From assembly GCF_000717645.1 (NCBI RefSeq), contig NZ_JNZZ01000009.1, positions 62,001-126,000 on the forward strand: DNA of 64,000 bases. The letters are read 5' to 3'. A program made the translations under genes and the position numbers. Positions 56,245 through 64,000 of this stretch are shown here, piece after piece (the first letter of the stretch is position 1; each line of letters opens with the position of its first letter). The stretch comes from Streptomyces californicus (GTDB taxonomy: Bacteria; Actinomycetota; Actinomycetes; Streptomycetales; Streptomycetaceae). The notes below the pieces were generated by a model, which was not told where the DNA came from, did not search any database, and saw nothing but the letters and a program-made list of their open reading frames with translations.

Positions 56245-56952
56245 TCAGGTCCCCGCGCCCCGGGTCCCGCGCCGGATCAGGCCCTCCACGATCGCGTCCA
56301 GCTCCTCGACCGTCTCGTAGTCGGCGGCGTACTCCCGCCAGCGGTCCTTGACCTCGGTGAGCCGGGGCAGCGCCGCCGCGTCCTCCTCCGTGACCATCTC
56401 CGGGAAGAACTCCCGGCGCGAGGGGTTCTCGGCCCGGCGGTCCGCCGCCCTGCGGAAGACCAGGTCCCCGTACACGTAGCTCCAGATCGTCCGGTACGCC
56501 CGGACCGCGCGCGCCGGGGAGAGACCGCAGGCCAGCGCGCAGTCCACGATCTCCTCCACCATCCACAGCGCGTCGCGGTCCGTCAGCTCGCCCAGCGCCA
56601 GGACGTCCAGCACCCAGGGGATGCGGGCGATGATCGCGTGCATGTGCGCGGCCACCGCCACCATCCGCTCGCGCGGGTCCTCGGGCAGCTCCGGGCGCGG
56701 GAAGGCCGCCGCCGTGCCGGACAGCGTGAGCATCAGCAGCTCGTCCTTGTCCCGCACGTAGTGGTAGAGCGCCATGGGCGTGCTGCCCAGCTCCTTCGCC
56801 ACCCGCCGCATGGAGAGGGCGTCCACCCCCTCCTCCTCGACGATGCGGCGCGCGGTGGCGACCATCGCGTCCGGATCGAGCCGGCGGGGCCGTCCCACGG
56901 GACGCCCCGCCGGCTTTCTCGTCTTCTTCTCGGTCTTCTCGCTGCCTGACAC
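56245..56952 (-). CDS. TetR-family regulator
   Basis: 235 residues. A basic N-terminal tail (KKTRKPAGRPVGRPRR) precedes the helix-turn-helix (DALSMRRVAKELGSTPMALY, ~40-60); the large C-terminal part is of the TetR_C tetracycline-repressor type. Divergent from the MFS exporter, its probable target. Confidence 0.9.
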   Translation of the reverse strand: MSGSEKTEKKTRKPAGRPVGRPRRLDPDAMVATARRIVEEEGVDALSMRRVAKELGSTPMALYHYVRDKDELLMLTLSGTAAAFPRPELPEDPRERMVAVAAHMHAIIARIPWVLDVLALGELTDRDALWMVEEIVDCALACGLSPARAVRAYRTIWSYVYGDLVFRRAADRRAENPSRREFFPEMVTEEDAAALPRLTEVKDRWREYAADYETVEELDAIVEGLIRRGTRGAGT

Positions 56953-56997
56953 CTGGGCATTCTCCCCTTACGGGCCCTTCTCCGTACCGGCGCGTTT

Positions 56998-57021
56998 AAT
57001 TTCTATACGTGTATGGTAATT
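56998..57021. promoter_or_regulatory. TetR operator candidate
   Basis: A 24-bp imperfect palindrome, AATT at both ends and ATAC-GT-GTAT in the middle; 9 of 12 base pairs match. It is AT-rich in a GC-rich background and overlaps possible -10 elements on both strands (TATGGT, TATAGA), as expected for a repressor site. Confidence 0.6.
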
Positions 57022-57055
57022 CTCTGACCGAGGGCGCGAAGGGGAAGGGGACGTC

Positions 57056-58531
57056 ATGGGCGGCGCGGGGAGCAGGGAGACGGCGGGGGAGCCCGGGGGC
57101 GGGGCGGCGAGCGCGCCGGACACGGGGGAGCGGCCCGCGCGGTGGCAGCTGGTGGTGGCGCTCACCGTGCAGTTCCTGGTGTCGCTGGACATGTCCGTGG
57201 TCAACGTCGCGCTGCCGGACATCCGCGCCGACCTCGGCTTCGACGGGGGCGGGCTGCTGTGGGTGGTCAACGCCTACGCCCTCGCCTTCGGCGGGCTCCT
57301 CATGCTCGGCGGGCGCCTCGCCGACCTGGCGGGGCCCCGGCGCGTCCTGACGGCGGGCCTCGCCCTGTTCGGGCTGGCCAGTCTGGCGGGCGGGCTGGCC
57401 TGGTCGCCGGGTTCGCTGGTGGCGGCGCGGGCGGTGCAGGGCGTCGGGGCGGCGGCCCTCGCCCCGGTGGCGTTCGCCCTGATCACGCTCGCCTTCCCGG
57501 CCGGGCCCGCCCGCTCCCGGGCGCTCGGGCTGTGGGGCATGGCGGGCGCGGCGGGCGGCGCGGTCGGGGTGCTGGCCGGCGGGGTGCTCACCGACGTGGC
57601 GGGCTGGCGGTCCGTGATGCTGGTCAACGTGCCGATCGTCGCCTTCGCCCTGGCCGCCGCCGCGCGCACCGGGCGGGCCGGGGAGCGGGGGCGGACCGGC
57701 GCGCGGCTGGACGTGGCCGGGGCGCTGCTGGCCACGGCCGGGACGACGCTGCTGGTCCTCGGCCTGGTGCGGACCGCCGACCACGGCTGGACCTCACCGG
57801 TCACGCTCGCCTCGCTCGGCGGGGCGGTGGTCCTGCTGGCCGCCTTCGTCGCCGTCGAGCTGCGGACCGCCTCCCCGCTGCTCCGCCCCGGCCTGCTGAC
57901 GGGGCGGCCGGTGCTGACGGCGAACCTGTTCTGTCTGCTGCTGGCCTCGGCCCAGTTCGGCGCGTTCTACTTCGTCTCGCTCTACCTGCAACTGGTCCTC
58001 GGCTTCGGGCCGACCGCCGCCGGATTCGCGTTCCTGCCGTTCTGCGCGGGCGTGGTCGCGGGCTCGATCCTCGCCACCCGCGCGGTCGCCGTCCTCGGCG
58101 TGCGGCGGCTGATGACGCTGGGCGCGGCGACGGCGGCGCTCGGCATGGGCTGGTTCGCGACGACCGCCACGGTGGAGGGGTCCTTCCTCGTCTCGGTCCT
58201 CGGCCCGTCGCTGCTCTGCTCGTTCGGCATCGGGCTCTGCTTCGTCCCGCTCGGCACCGCCGCGACGACCGATGTGGCGGCCGAGGAGACCGGGATGGCC
58301 TCGGGGCTGCTGAACAGCTCGCGCCAGGTGGGCGGTTCGCTCGGCCTCGCGGTCCTGGTCACCGTCGCCGTCCAGGTCACCGGCGGCTCCACGGGGCTCG
58401 CCGAGCTGTCCTCGGGGTACGCGGCCGCGCTCTGGGTCGCGGCGGGCCTTCTGGCGGCGGCGGCTCCGGCGGCGTACGTCCTGCTGCCGGCGGAGGGGAA
58501 GGCCGCCGCCGCGCCGACCGCTTCCGGCTGA
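57056..58531 (+). CDS. MFS drug exporter, DHA2 (14-TM) family
   Basis: 491 residues. TM1 contains FLVSLDMSVVNVALPDI with the conserved D; motif A is LGGRLADLAGPRRVL; motif C-like GAAGGAVGVLAGGVLTD is in TM5. About fourteen membrane helices. Proton-driven efflux of toxic compounds; the substrate is unknown. Divergent TetR gene with shared operator. Confidence 0.9.
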   Translation: MGGAGSRETAGEPGGGAASAPDTGERPARWQLVVALTVQFLVSLDMSVVNVALPDIRADLGFDGGGLLWVVNAYALAFGGLLMLGGRLADLAGPRRVLTAGLALFGLASLAGGLAWSPGSLVAARAVQGVGAAALAPVAFALITLAFPAGPARSRALGLWGMAGAAGGAVGVLAGGVLTDVAGWRSVMLVNVPIVAFALAAAARTGRAGERGRTGARLDVAGALLATAGTTLLVLGLVRTADHGWTSPVTLASLGGAVVLLAAFVAVELRTASPLLRPGLLTGRPVLTANLFCLLLASAQFGAFYFVSLYLQLVLGFGPTAAGFAFLPFCAGVVAGSILATRAVAVLGVRRLMTLGAATAALGMGWFATTATVEGSFLVSVLGPSLLCSFGIGLCFVPLGTAATTDVAAEETGMASGLLNSSRQVGGSLGLAVLVTVAVQVTGGSTGLAELSSGYAAALWVAAGLLAAAAPAAYVLLPAEGKAAAAPTASG

Positions 58532-58742
58532 GGGCGCTCCCTGGCGGCGCGCTTCCGGGTGAGGGGGCCCCAGGCTGAGGGCACGGGTGAGGGCGCCCCC
58601 TGGTGAGGCCCCGGGTGGGCCGTACGGGTGCGGGCGGACGGGCCGGGACGGCCGCGATGAGTTCCGGCGGCGGGCGCGGTCTACCTTCCAGACGTCCCGG
58701 CCGCCCGGCCGGACGCACGGGCGGTACGACGAGGAGAAGACC

Positions 58743-59207
58743 ATGCAGAAGATCACCCCCTGTCTCTGGTTCGACGGACAGGCCCAGGAGGCCGCCGAGC
58801 ACTACGTCGCGATCTTCGGCGGCGACTCCCGCATCCTGGACACCACCTACTACAGCGAGGCCGGTCCCGGCGAGACGGGCTCCGTGCTCACCGTCGACTT
58901 CCGGCTCGCCGGCCAGGACTACATGGGGCTCAACGGCGGCCCGCAGTTCCCGTTCACCGAGGCGATCTCGCTCTCCGTGGACTGCGCCGACCAGGCCGAG
59001 GTGGACCGGTTCTGGGACGCGCTCTCCGAGGGCGGCGAGACGGGGCAGTGCGGCTGGCTCAAGGACCGCTACGGCGTCTCCTGGCAGATCGTGCCGAACG
59101 AGCTGCCGAAGCTGCTGGCCGACCCGGACAGGGCGAAGGCGGACCGCACGATGAAGGCGATGCTGGGCATGACCAAGCTCGACATCCAGGCGCTGCGGGA
59201 CGCCTGA
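58743..59207 (+). CDS. VOC / PhnB-like protein
   Basis: 154 residues, GAGGAGA upstream. MQKITPCLWFDGQAQEAAEH and the terminal LKDRYGVSWQIVPNELPKLL match the PhnB/3-demethylubiquinone-methyltransferase-like glyoxalase fold. Function unknown; single-gene unit. Confidence 0.9.
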   Translation: MQKITPCLWFDGQAQEAAEHYVAIFGGDSRILDTTYYSEAGPGETGSVLTVDFRLAGQDYMGLNGGPQFPFTEAISLSVDCADQAEVDRFWDALSEGGETGQCGWLKDRYGVSWQIVPNELPKLLADPDRAKADRTMKAMLGMTKLDIQALRDA

Positions 59208-59264
59208 GCGCACGGCCGGCAGCGGCCGAACACCCCGCTCCGGCGGGCGAGTAGTGTCCCGTAC

Positions 59265-59978
59265 ATGCAGAACCGTTCTTCGCTGCCCCCGCCCCCGCCG
59301 CCCGTGGAGCTCCGGTCCTGGCCCAGCCGTGAGGCGATGCTCGCCGACCGGGCGGTCGTCCTGCGCGAGCTGGTCCGGATGCACGTGGGGCCGGGTCGGC
59401 TCGGCGTGCTGATGATGTGGGCCGGGCTCACCGCCCTCGGCTGGCTGCTCGTGGGGTCCGGGCTCGTCATCGTGGAGCAGGCGGCGGACTTCCTCGGCGG
59501 GATCGCCGGAATCGTGTCCCTGCTCCTGGGGGCCGGGGCGCTGATCCCGGCGGTCGTCCTCAGCGCCCTCTACGTCGCCCGGGACCGGGAGGTCCGTACG
59601 CTCCTCGCGCAGTGGGGCGCGCTGGACCGGGACCCGGAGCGCGACCGGGAACTGCGGCTGCCCGGGGTGAGCCTGGTCTGGCTGCTGCTGTCGTTCGTCC
59701 TGGCGGCGGGCGGGCTGGCGCTGTGCGTGATCGGTCCGGCGAGCGCCCGGCCCGGCGACGACACGTACGGCATGGTCGCCCTGATGATGGGCCTCGGCAT
59801 GGTCGCCTGGCTCACCGGACTCATCGGCGCCGTCAAGGCGTCGGCGCACCGCCGCTGGGTGCTGCGCGTGCTGACCGCGCCCGCCCCGGCCCCGCTCACC
59901 CCAGCGGACGGCCGATCAGCATCGTCGGAGCCCCCGCCACCCGGGTCAGGAACACCGTCGCGGAGTTCGGGCCGCTGA
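59265..59978 (+). CDS. Membrane protein of unknown function
   Basis: 237 residues. Pro-rich start (SLPPPPPPVE) followed by four membrane helices (~50-69, 78-103, 137-159, 170-190). No family recognised. The last 83 nt overlap the 3' end of the convergent methyltransferase gene, so the Pro/Ser-rich tail (PPPPGSGTPSRSSGR) is likely unconstrained. Confidence 0.65.
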   Translation: MQNRSSLPPPPPPVELRSWPSREAMLADRAVVLRELVRMHVGPGRLGVLMMWAGLTALGWLLVGSGLVIVEQAADFLGGIAGIVSLLLGAGALIPAVVLSALYVARDREVRTLLAQWGALDRDPERDRELRLPGVSLVWLLLSFVLAAGGLALCVIGPASARPGDDTYGMVALMMGLGMVAWLTGLIGAVKASAHRRWVLRVLTAPAPAPLTPADGRSASSEPPPPGSGTPSRSSGR

Positions 59979-61119
59979 GCTTCATCCGGCGGCGCAGCTC
60001 CTCGGGTTCGACCGCCGAGCCGCGCTTCTTGACGGTCAGGACGCCCACCTGGCGCTCCCGCAGCAGCGCCTTCAGCTTCTTCATGTTGAACGGGAGCCGG
60101 TCGGTGATCTCGTACCCGGAGACGTACGGGGAGGAGTACGGCTCGTCGCCCGTGACGTAGGCGATCGTCTCGTCCACCAGCCGGCCGCCGCACCGCTCCA
60201 CGATGTCCGCGACGAGGTGCGCCCGGATCACCGCGCCGTCCGGCTCGTACAGGTAGCGCCCGACCGGGCCCACCGGCGGGGCGGGCAGCGGGGCCGGGGC
60301 GGTCAGCGTGGCGCCGGACGGCAGCAGCGTGGCCCGGAACGCGCCGGGCGCGAACCCCTCCCCGTACCAGAGCACCGCCTCCTTCACGTCGCCGCCGACC
60401 GAGATCCACTCGGCCTCCGCCTCCGGGCCGATCGCCTCGTGCGGGACGCCGGGCGCGATCTTGAGGGCCGCGCGGGGGGCCTTGAGGGCGGCGGCCGTCG
60501 CCCAGGAGAGCGGCGGTGAGTACGCCTCCGGGTCGAAGACCCGGCCCCGGCCCCCGCGCCGGGCCGGGTCCACGAAGACCGCGTCGTACGGGGACGTGTC
60601 GATCTCCGCGACGTCGGCGCACCGCACCTCGATCAGCCCGGTAAGGCCGAGCGCGTCGGCGTTGGCGCGGGCCACCTCGACGGTCAGCGGGTCGCGGTCC
60701 ACGGCGAGCACGGAGATCCCGGCGCGGGCGAGCGCGATCGCGTCGCCCCCGATGCCGCAGCACAGGTCCGCCACGCTCCGCACGCCGAGCCCGGCGAACC
60801 GCGTGGCGCGGTGGGCGGCGACCGAGGTGCGGGTCGCCTGCTCGACCCCGTCGGGCGTGAAGAACATCCGGTACGCGTCGTCCGCCCCGAACTTCGCCAC
60901 CGCCCGCTGCCGCAACCGCGCCTGCCCCAGCGCCGCCGACACCAGCTCCGCCGGGTACGTGCGGCGCAGCCGGGTCGCGGTGGCCAGTTCGTCGGCGGGG
61001 TCGTGGTCGCGCAGGTCGGCCAGCAGCTGTCCGCCCTCGGGGGTGCGCAGCGCGGCGAAGGCGGCGCGGGCGGGGTCGTCGGCCGATGCGGGGGAGGTCG
61101 AAGCGTTCACCCGGTCCAT
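59896..61119 (-). CDS. SAM-dependent methyltransferase with THUMP-like domain
   Basis: 407 residues. SAM-binding motif DLCCGIGGDAIALA (~118), acidic loop VLAVDRDP and catalytic-region VFVDPARRGGRG. The C-terminal ~80 residues (RLPFNMKKLKALLRERQVGV) fit the THUMP-like module that binds RNA. Probably modifies tRNA or rRNA; the target is unknown. Confidence 0.85.
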   Translation of the reverse strand: MDRVNASTSPASADDPARAAFAALRTPEGGQLLADLRDHDPADELATATRLRRTYPAELVSAALGQARLRQRAVAKFGADDAYRMFFTPDGVEQATRTSVAAHRATRFAGLGVRSVADLCCGIGGDAIALARAGISVLAVDRDPLTVEVARANADALGLTGLIEVRCADVAEIDTSPYDAVFVDPARRGGRGRVFDPEAYSPPLSWATAAALKAPRAALKIAPGVPHEAIGPEAEAEWISVGGDVKEAVLWYGEGFAPGAFRATLLPSGATLTAPAPLPAPPVGPVGRYLYEPDGAVIRAHLVADIVERCGGRLVDETIAYVTGDEPYSSPYVSGYEITDRLPFNMKKLKALLRERQVGVLTVKKRGSAVEPEELRRRMKLSGPNSATVFLTRVAGAPTMLIGRPLG

Positions 61120-61230
61120 TGTGGGCCAGGCGGGCCGCGCCGGGTCCGTGTGGGCCGCCCGGGGGACGGTGCCGGCCCGCTCGCGGTGTCGAAAGGGCGC
61201 ACGGTGCGACGGCTGGCAGGATGCGGCGCC

Positions 61231-62199
61231 ATGCAGCTAGTACGACAAAACGAAAAATCAGTCGTTAAGTGGCACAGAAAGGGCGCCCTCGTGCTGGCGG
61301 CCCTGCTGGCCGCCGCCGTCGCCTCCGGGTGCGCGGCGACACCGGAGAGGGGCGGGGGCGGGGGTGAGAGCGCGGCCGGCGGCGGGCCCGTGGAGTCCGC
61401 CACCGGCCGGCAGGGCGAGGCGGCCCCCCAGGCCGGGCCGGGCCGCGCCCCGGAGACGTACGCGCAGAAGGTCGCGAAGAAGCAGGCCGTGCGAGCCCTC
61501 GCCGCGAAGAGGTGGGGGCTGGCCAAGACGCCGCTCGCCGCCCCCGAGCCGCCGGTGGTGAAGCCGCGCGTCACCACCCGCCAGGGGTTCGAGGTCCGGG
61601 ACGACGCGGGGCTGCCGCCCGTCTTCACCACCGTCCCGACCAAGGAGAAGATCGTCTTCCTGACGATGGACGACGGGGCCGAGAAGGACCCCGAGCTGCT
61701 GCGGATGATGACCGAACTCGACATCCCGTACAGCGCCTTCCTCAGCGACTACGTCACCAACGACGACTACGGCTACTTCAAGAAGATGCAGCGGCTCGGG
61801 GTGACCCTCAACAACCACACCCTCAACCACCGCTACCTGCCCGGCCTCTCCGCGGCCGAGCAGGAGCGGGAGATCTGCGGCCAGCAGGAGAAGATCCTCA
61901 AGCACTACGGGAAGCGGCCCACCCTCTTCCGGCCGCCCTACGGCAACTACAACCGCGACACCCTCGTGGTCGCCAAGTCCTGCGGGATCACCGCCGTGCC
62001 CCTGTGGGCCTCGGAGGCGTTCCCGGACCGCATGGAGTGGCGCGAGTGGGACCGGGACCTGCACCCGGGCGACATCGTCCTCACCCACTTCCGGGGCAAG
62101 GGGGACTGGAAGGGCTCGATGCCCGACATGATCCGCCGGGTCATGAAGACCATCACGGACAAGGGGTACGCGGTGGCGAAGCTGGAGGACTACGTCTGA
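61231..62199 (+). CDS. Polysaccharide deacetylase (NodB-like) lipoprotein
   Basis: 322 residues. Lipobox VASGC with Cys34. NodB motifs: TMDDGAEKD (~145, Asp pair), NNHTLNH (His196/His200 metal ligands), RPPYGNYN and DIVLTHF. Motif 1 reads TMDDG rather than the usual TFDDG. A carbohydrate esterase family 4 enzyme outside the membrane, probably acting on peptidoglycan or a surface glycan. In-frame GTG 61204 would add 9 residues. Confidence 0.85.
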   Translation: MQLVRQNEKSVVKWHRKGALVLAALLAAAVASGCAATPERGGGGGESAAGGGPVESATGRQGEAAPQAGPGRAPETYAQKVAKKQAVRALAAKRWGLAKTPLAAPEPPVVKPRVTTRQGFEVRDDAGLPPVFTTVPTKEKIVFLTMDDGAEKDPELLRMMTELDIPYSAFLSDYVTNDDYGYFKKMQRLGVTLNNHTLNHRYLPGLSAAEQEREICGQQEKILKHYGKRPTLFRPPYGNYNRDTLVVAKSCGITAVPLWASEAFPDRMEWREWDRDLHPGDIVLTHFRGKGDWKGSMPDMIRRVMKTITDKGYAVAKLEDYV

Positions 62200-62222
62200 C
62201 CGGCTGACCGGCTGACCGGCTG
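62197..62222 (+). repeat. Short CTGACCGG tandem repeat
   Basis: CTGACCGG is repeated three times directly after the deacetylase stop, then again in degenerate form to about 62245. The whole 210-nt gap to 62410 is low-complexity CCGGC/GCCGG sequence. Confidence 0.7.
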
Positions 62223-62409
62223 GCCCTCGCTGACCGGCGCTGGCCTGCCGGCCCGTCACACCCGCCGGTCCGCTGGGGCCGCCGTTCCGCCGGTCCGCTG
62301 CCCGGCCGTCCGCCGGCCCGGCTGACCCGTCAACCCGCCGGCCGCCGGCCGCCGGCCCCCGGCCCCTGGTTCCCGCGCCCGCCCCCGTACGTACGCCCCG
62401 AGTGCGCGC

Positions 62410-62883
62410 TCAGCCCCCGCTGCGCGCGCACTCGTCGCTGTCGCCCCCGCTGAGACAGGGCGGCGCGTTCCGGACGGGGGCCGGTTCCTCGGCGTCCCGG
62501 CCGCTTCCCTGCACGGCGGACGCCAGGAGCGCGACGCCCAGCGCCACCGCGACGACCGCCTGGATCCCGCCGGACCAGTGCCACCCGGTGAGCAGCAACG
62601 CCACGGCGACGCAGGCGACCACGAGGACGAAAACGCCGATCGCGACGATCGGCGTCCAGTCCGTGCCCGGGTCCGCGGGCGGAGGCGCGGACAGTTTGCC
62701 GTCGGCCGCCTCGTGCGACCGCGTCATGCCCCGTACCACCAGCCACAGCACCAGCAGCGCCCCGGCCGCCGCCTCCGCGACCACCAGCAGCACGCCCGTC
62801 AGCAGGTCCGCGCCCCGGCCCGGCCTCTTCGCCGCCGAGCGCTCGCCCGGCCGGCCCGGCAGTCGCCCCGCGGAATCGGTCAT
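62410..62883 (-). CDS. Small membrane protein of unknown function
   Basis: 157 residues. Three membrane helices (~28-49, 78-99, 105-124), with a Cys pair in the tail (PPCLSGGDSDECARSG) and Pro-rich spacer. No family recognised. Convergent with the deacetylase gene and divergent from groES. Confidence 0.6.
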   Translation of the reverse strand: MTDSAGRLPGRPGERSAAKRPGRGADLLTGVLLVVAEAAAGALLVLWLVVRGMTRSHEAADGKLSAPPPADPGTDWTPIVAIGVFVLVVACVAVALLLTGWHWSGGIQAVVAVALGVALLASAVQGSGRDAEEPAPVRNAPPCLSGGDSDECARSGG

Positions 62884-62978
62884 CTCCGTACCGTCCTACG
62901 GAACCCAGCGCTCCACCCCCGCGTTGTCCGGACGGTGACCCGATGGAGGCCCGGCCGAGACGGCGCGAGGGTGGTGAA

Positions 62979-63005
62979 TTGGCACTCCGCTTGACCGAGT
63001 GCTAA
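62979..63005 (+). promoter_or_regulatory. CIRCE operator 1 (HrcA site)
   Basis: TTGGCACTC-N9-GAGTGCTAA, close to the consensus TTAGCACTC-N9-GAGTGCTAA. It overlaps the -35 TTGACC (62991-62996). Confidence 0.93.
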
Positions 63006-63020
63006 TCGCGGTCATAGTCT
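62991..63020 (+). promoter_or_regulatory. groES-groEL promoter
   Basis: TTGACC (62991-62996) and TAGTCT (63015-63020), 18 nt apart. Lies between and within the two CIRCE operators, so HrcA binding at either blocks it. Confidence 0.85.
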
Positions 63021-63025
63021 CGGGT

Positions 63026-63052
63026 CTGGCACTCCCCCCTGGAGAGTGCCAG
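63026..63052 (+). promoter_or_regulatory. CIRCE operator 2 (HrcA site)
   Basis: CTGGCACTC-N9-GAGTGCCAG, a perfect 9-bp dyad placed at the expected transcription start. Confidence 0.93.
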
Positions 63053-63161
63053 CACCACCTTGTGCGACAGGGCAGGTCCGGCACCCGCGACGACGGATCG
63101 GTCCGATCGCCTCCCACTGACTGTTAAACCCCGTGAGATCTCCGAAGGGGGAGACCGGATC

Positions 63162-63470
63162 GTGTCGACCACCAGCTCCAAGGTTGCGATCAAGCCGCTC
63201 GAGGACCGCATTGTGGTCCAGCCGCTCGACGCCGAGCAGACCACGGCTTCCGGCCTGGTCATTCCGGACACCGCGAAGGAGAAGCCCCAGGAGGGCGTCG
63301 TCCTCGCCGTGGGCCCGGGCCGCTTCGAGAACGGCGAGCGGCTTCCGCTCGACGTCAAGACCGGCGACGTCGTCCTGTACAGCAAGTACGGCGGCACCGA
63401 GGTGAAGTACAACGGCGAGGAGTACCTCGTCCTCTCGGCCCGCGACGTCCTCGCGATCGTCGAGAAGTAA
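63162..63470 (+). CDS. groES: Co-chaperonin GroES
   Basis: 102 residues, GTG start with AAGGGGGAG upstream. [20 protein letters not shown], the mobile loop [15 protein letters not shown] and [16 protein letters not shown] are standard. Caps the GroEL chamber. Transcribed with groEL from the CIRCE promoter, heat-induced through HrcA. Confidence 0.98.
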   Translation: MSTTSSKVAIKPLEDRIVVQPLDAEQTTASGLVIPDTAKEKPQEGVVLAVGPGRFENGERLPLDVKTGDVVLYSKYGGTEVKYNGEEYLVLSARDVLAIVEK

Positions 63471-63492
63471 TTCACCCACGTCTGCCTGTGTT

Positions 63493-64000
<508 letters not shown>

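Overview
The window comes from a high-GC actinomycete, almost certainly a Streptomyces. The signs are extreme GC at third codon positions, many GTG starts, TTGACn/TAGnnT promoters, the Streptomyces order of the S10-spc-alpha ribosomal gene cluster without rpsD, WhiJ/DUF397-type regulators, and GGGGGC/GCCCCC intergenic repeats. This is read from gene content and order alone; no database search was possible. Layout. 1-1408: 3'-truncated PIG-L lipoprotein deacetylase gene on the minus strand. 1767-18850: the ribosomal supercluster in sections: S10 (rpsJ to rpsQ), spc (rplN to rplO, closed by a strong terminator), secY-adk, map, then infA-rpmJ-rpsM-rpsK-rpoA-rplQ with its own terminator, followed by truA. 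19862-22400: a membrane-anchored unknown and an ABC-F ATPase, divergently transcribed. 23037-25735: rplM-rpsI and glmM. 25839-27827: DUF389 membrane protein and coaA on the minus strand. 28001-44533 is the accessory stretch. It holds an ECF sigma factor with a CU044_5270-type membrane partner; an M16 peptidase with a helical-repeat protein; a two-TM coiled-coil protein divergent from an NB-ARC/TPR STAND ATPase with seven near-identical 126-bp repeats; an orphan SMI1/KNR4 (SUKH) protein; a WhiJ-like XRE + DUF397 + VOC set divergent from an RsbW-like ATPase gene that is frameshifted; a winged-helix/zinc-ribbon protein; a MarR regulator divergent from a frameshifted epoxide hydrolase; and a secreted M14 carboxypeptidase. 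44748-56216 returns to core metabolism: glmS, acpS, nnr, DUF488, alr, an alpha/beta hydrolase, tsaE, then tsaB-rimI-tsaD. Inside it lies a small gene behind a textbook iron box. 56245-62883: TetR/MFS pair, VOC protein, THUMP-like methyltransferase, lipoprotein polysaccharide deacetylase and small membrane proteins. 62979-64000: groES and the start of groEL under two CIRCE operators. How it works together: the left third builds ribosomes, the core RNA polymerase alpha subunit and the Sec channel. glmM and glmS supply UDP-GlcNAc precursors, alr supplies D-Ala and acpS activates carrier proteins, so several envelope-supply genes lie together. tsaE/tsaB/tsaD make the t6A tRNA modification and rimI acetylates protein N-termini. 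No rRNA, tRNA, insertion sequence, integrase or CRISPR array was seen. The best leads for something undescribed are the STAND ATPase with its divergent small membrane protein, the iron-box-controlled 62-residue peptide, the duplicated start of the DUF488 gene forming a short upstream ORF, and the set of local tandem duplications at gene ends.
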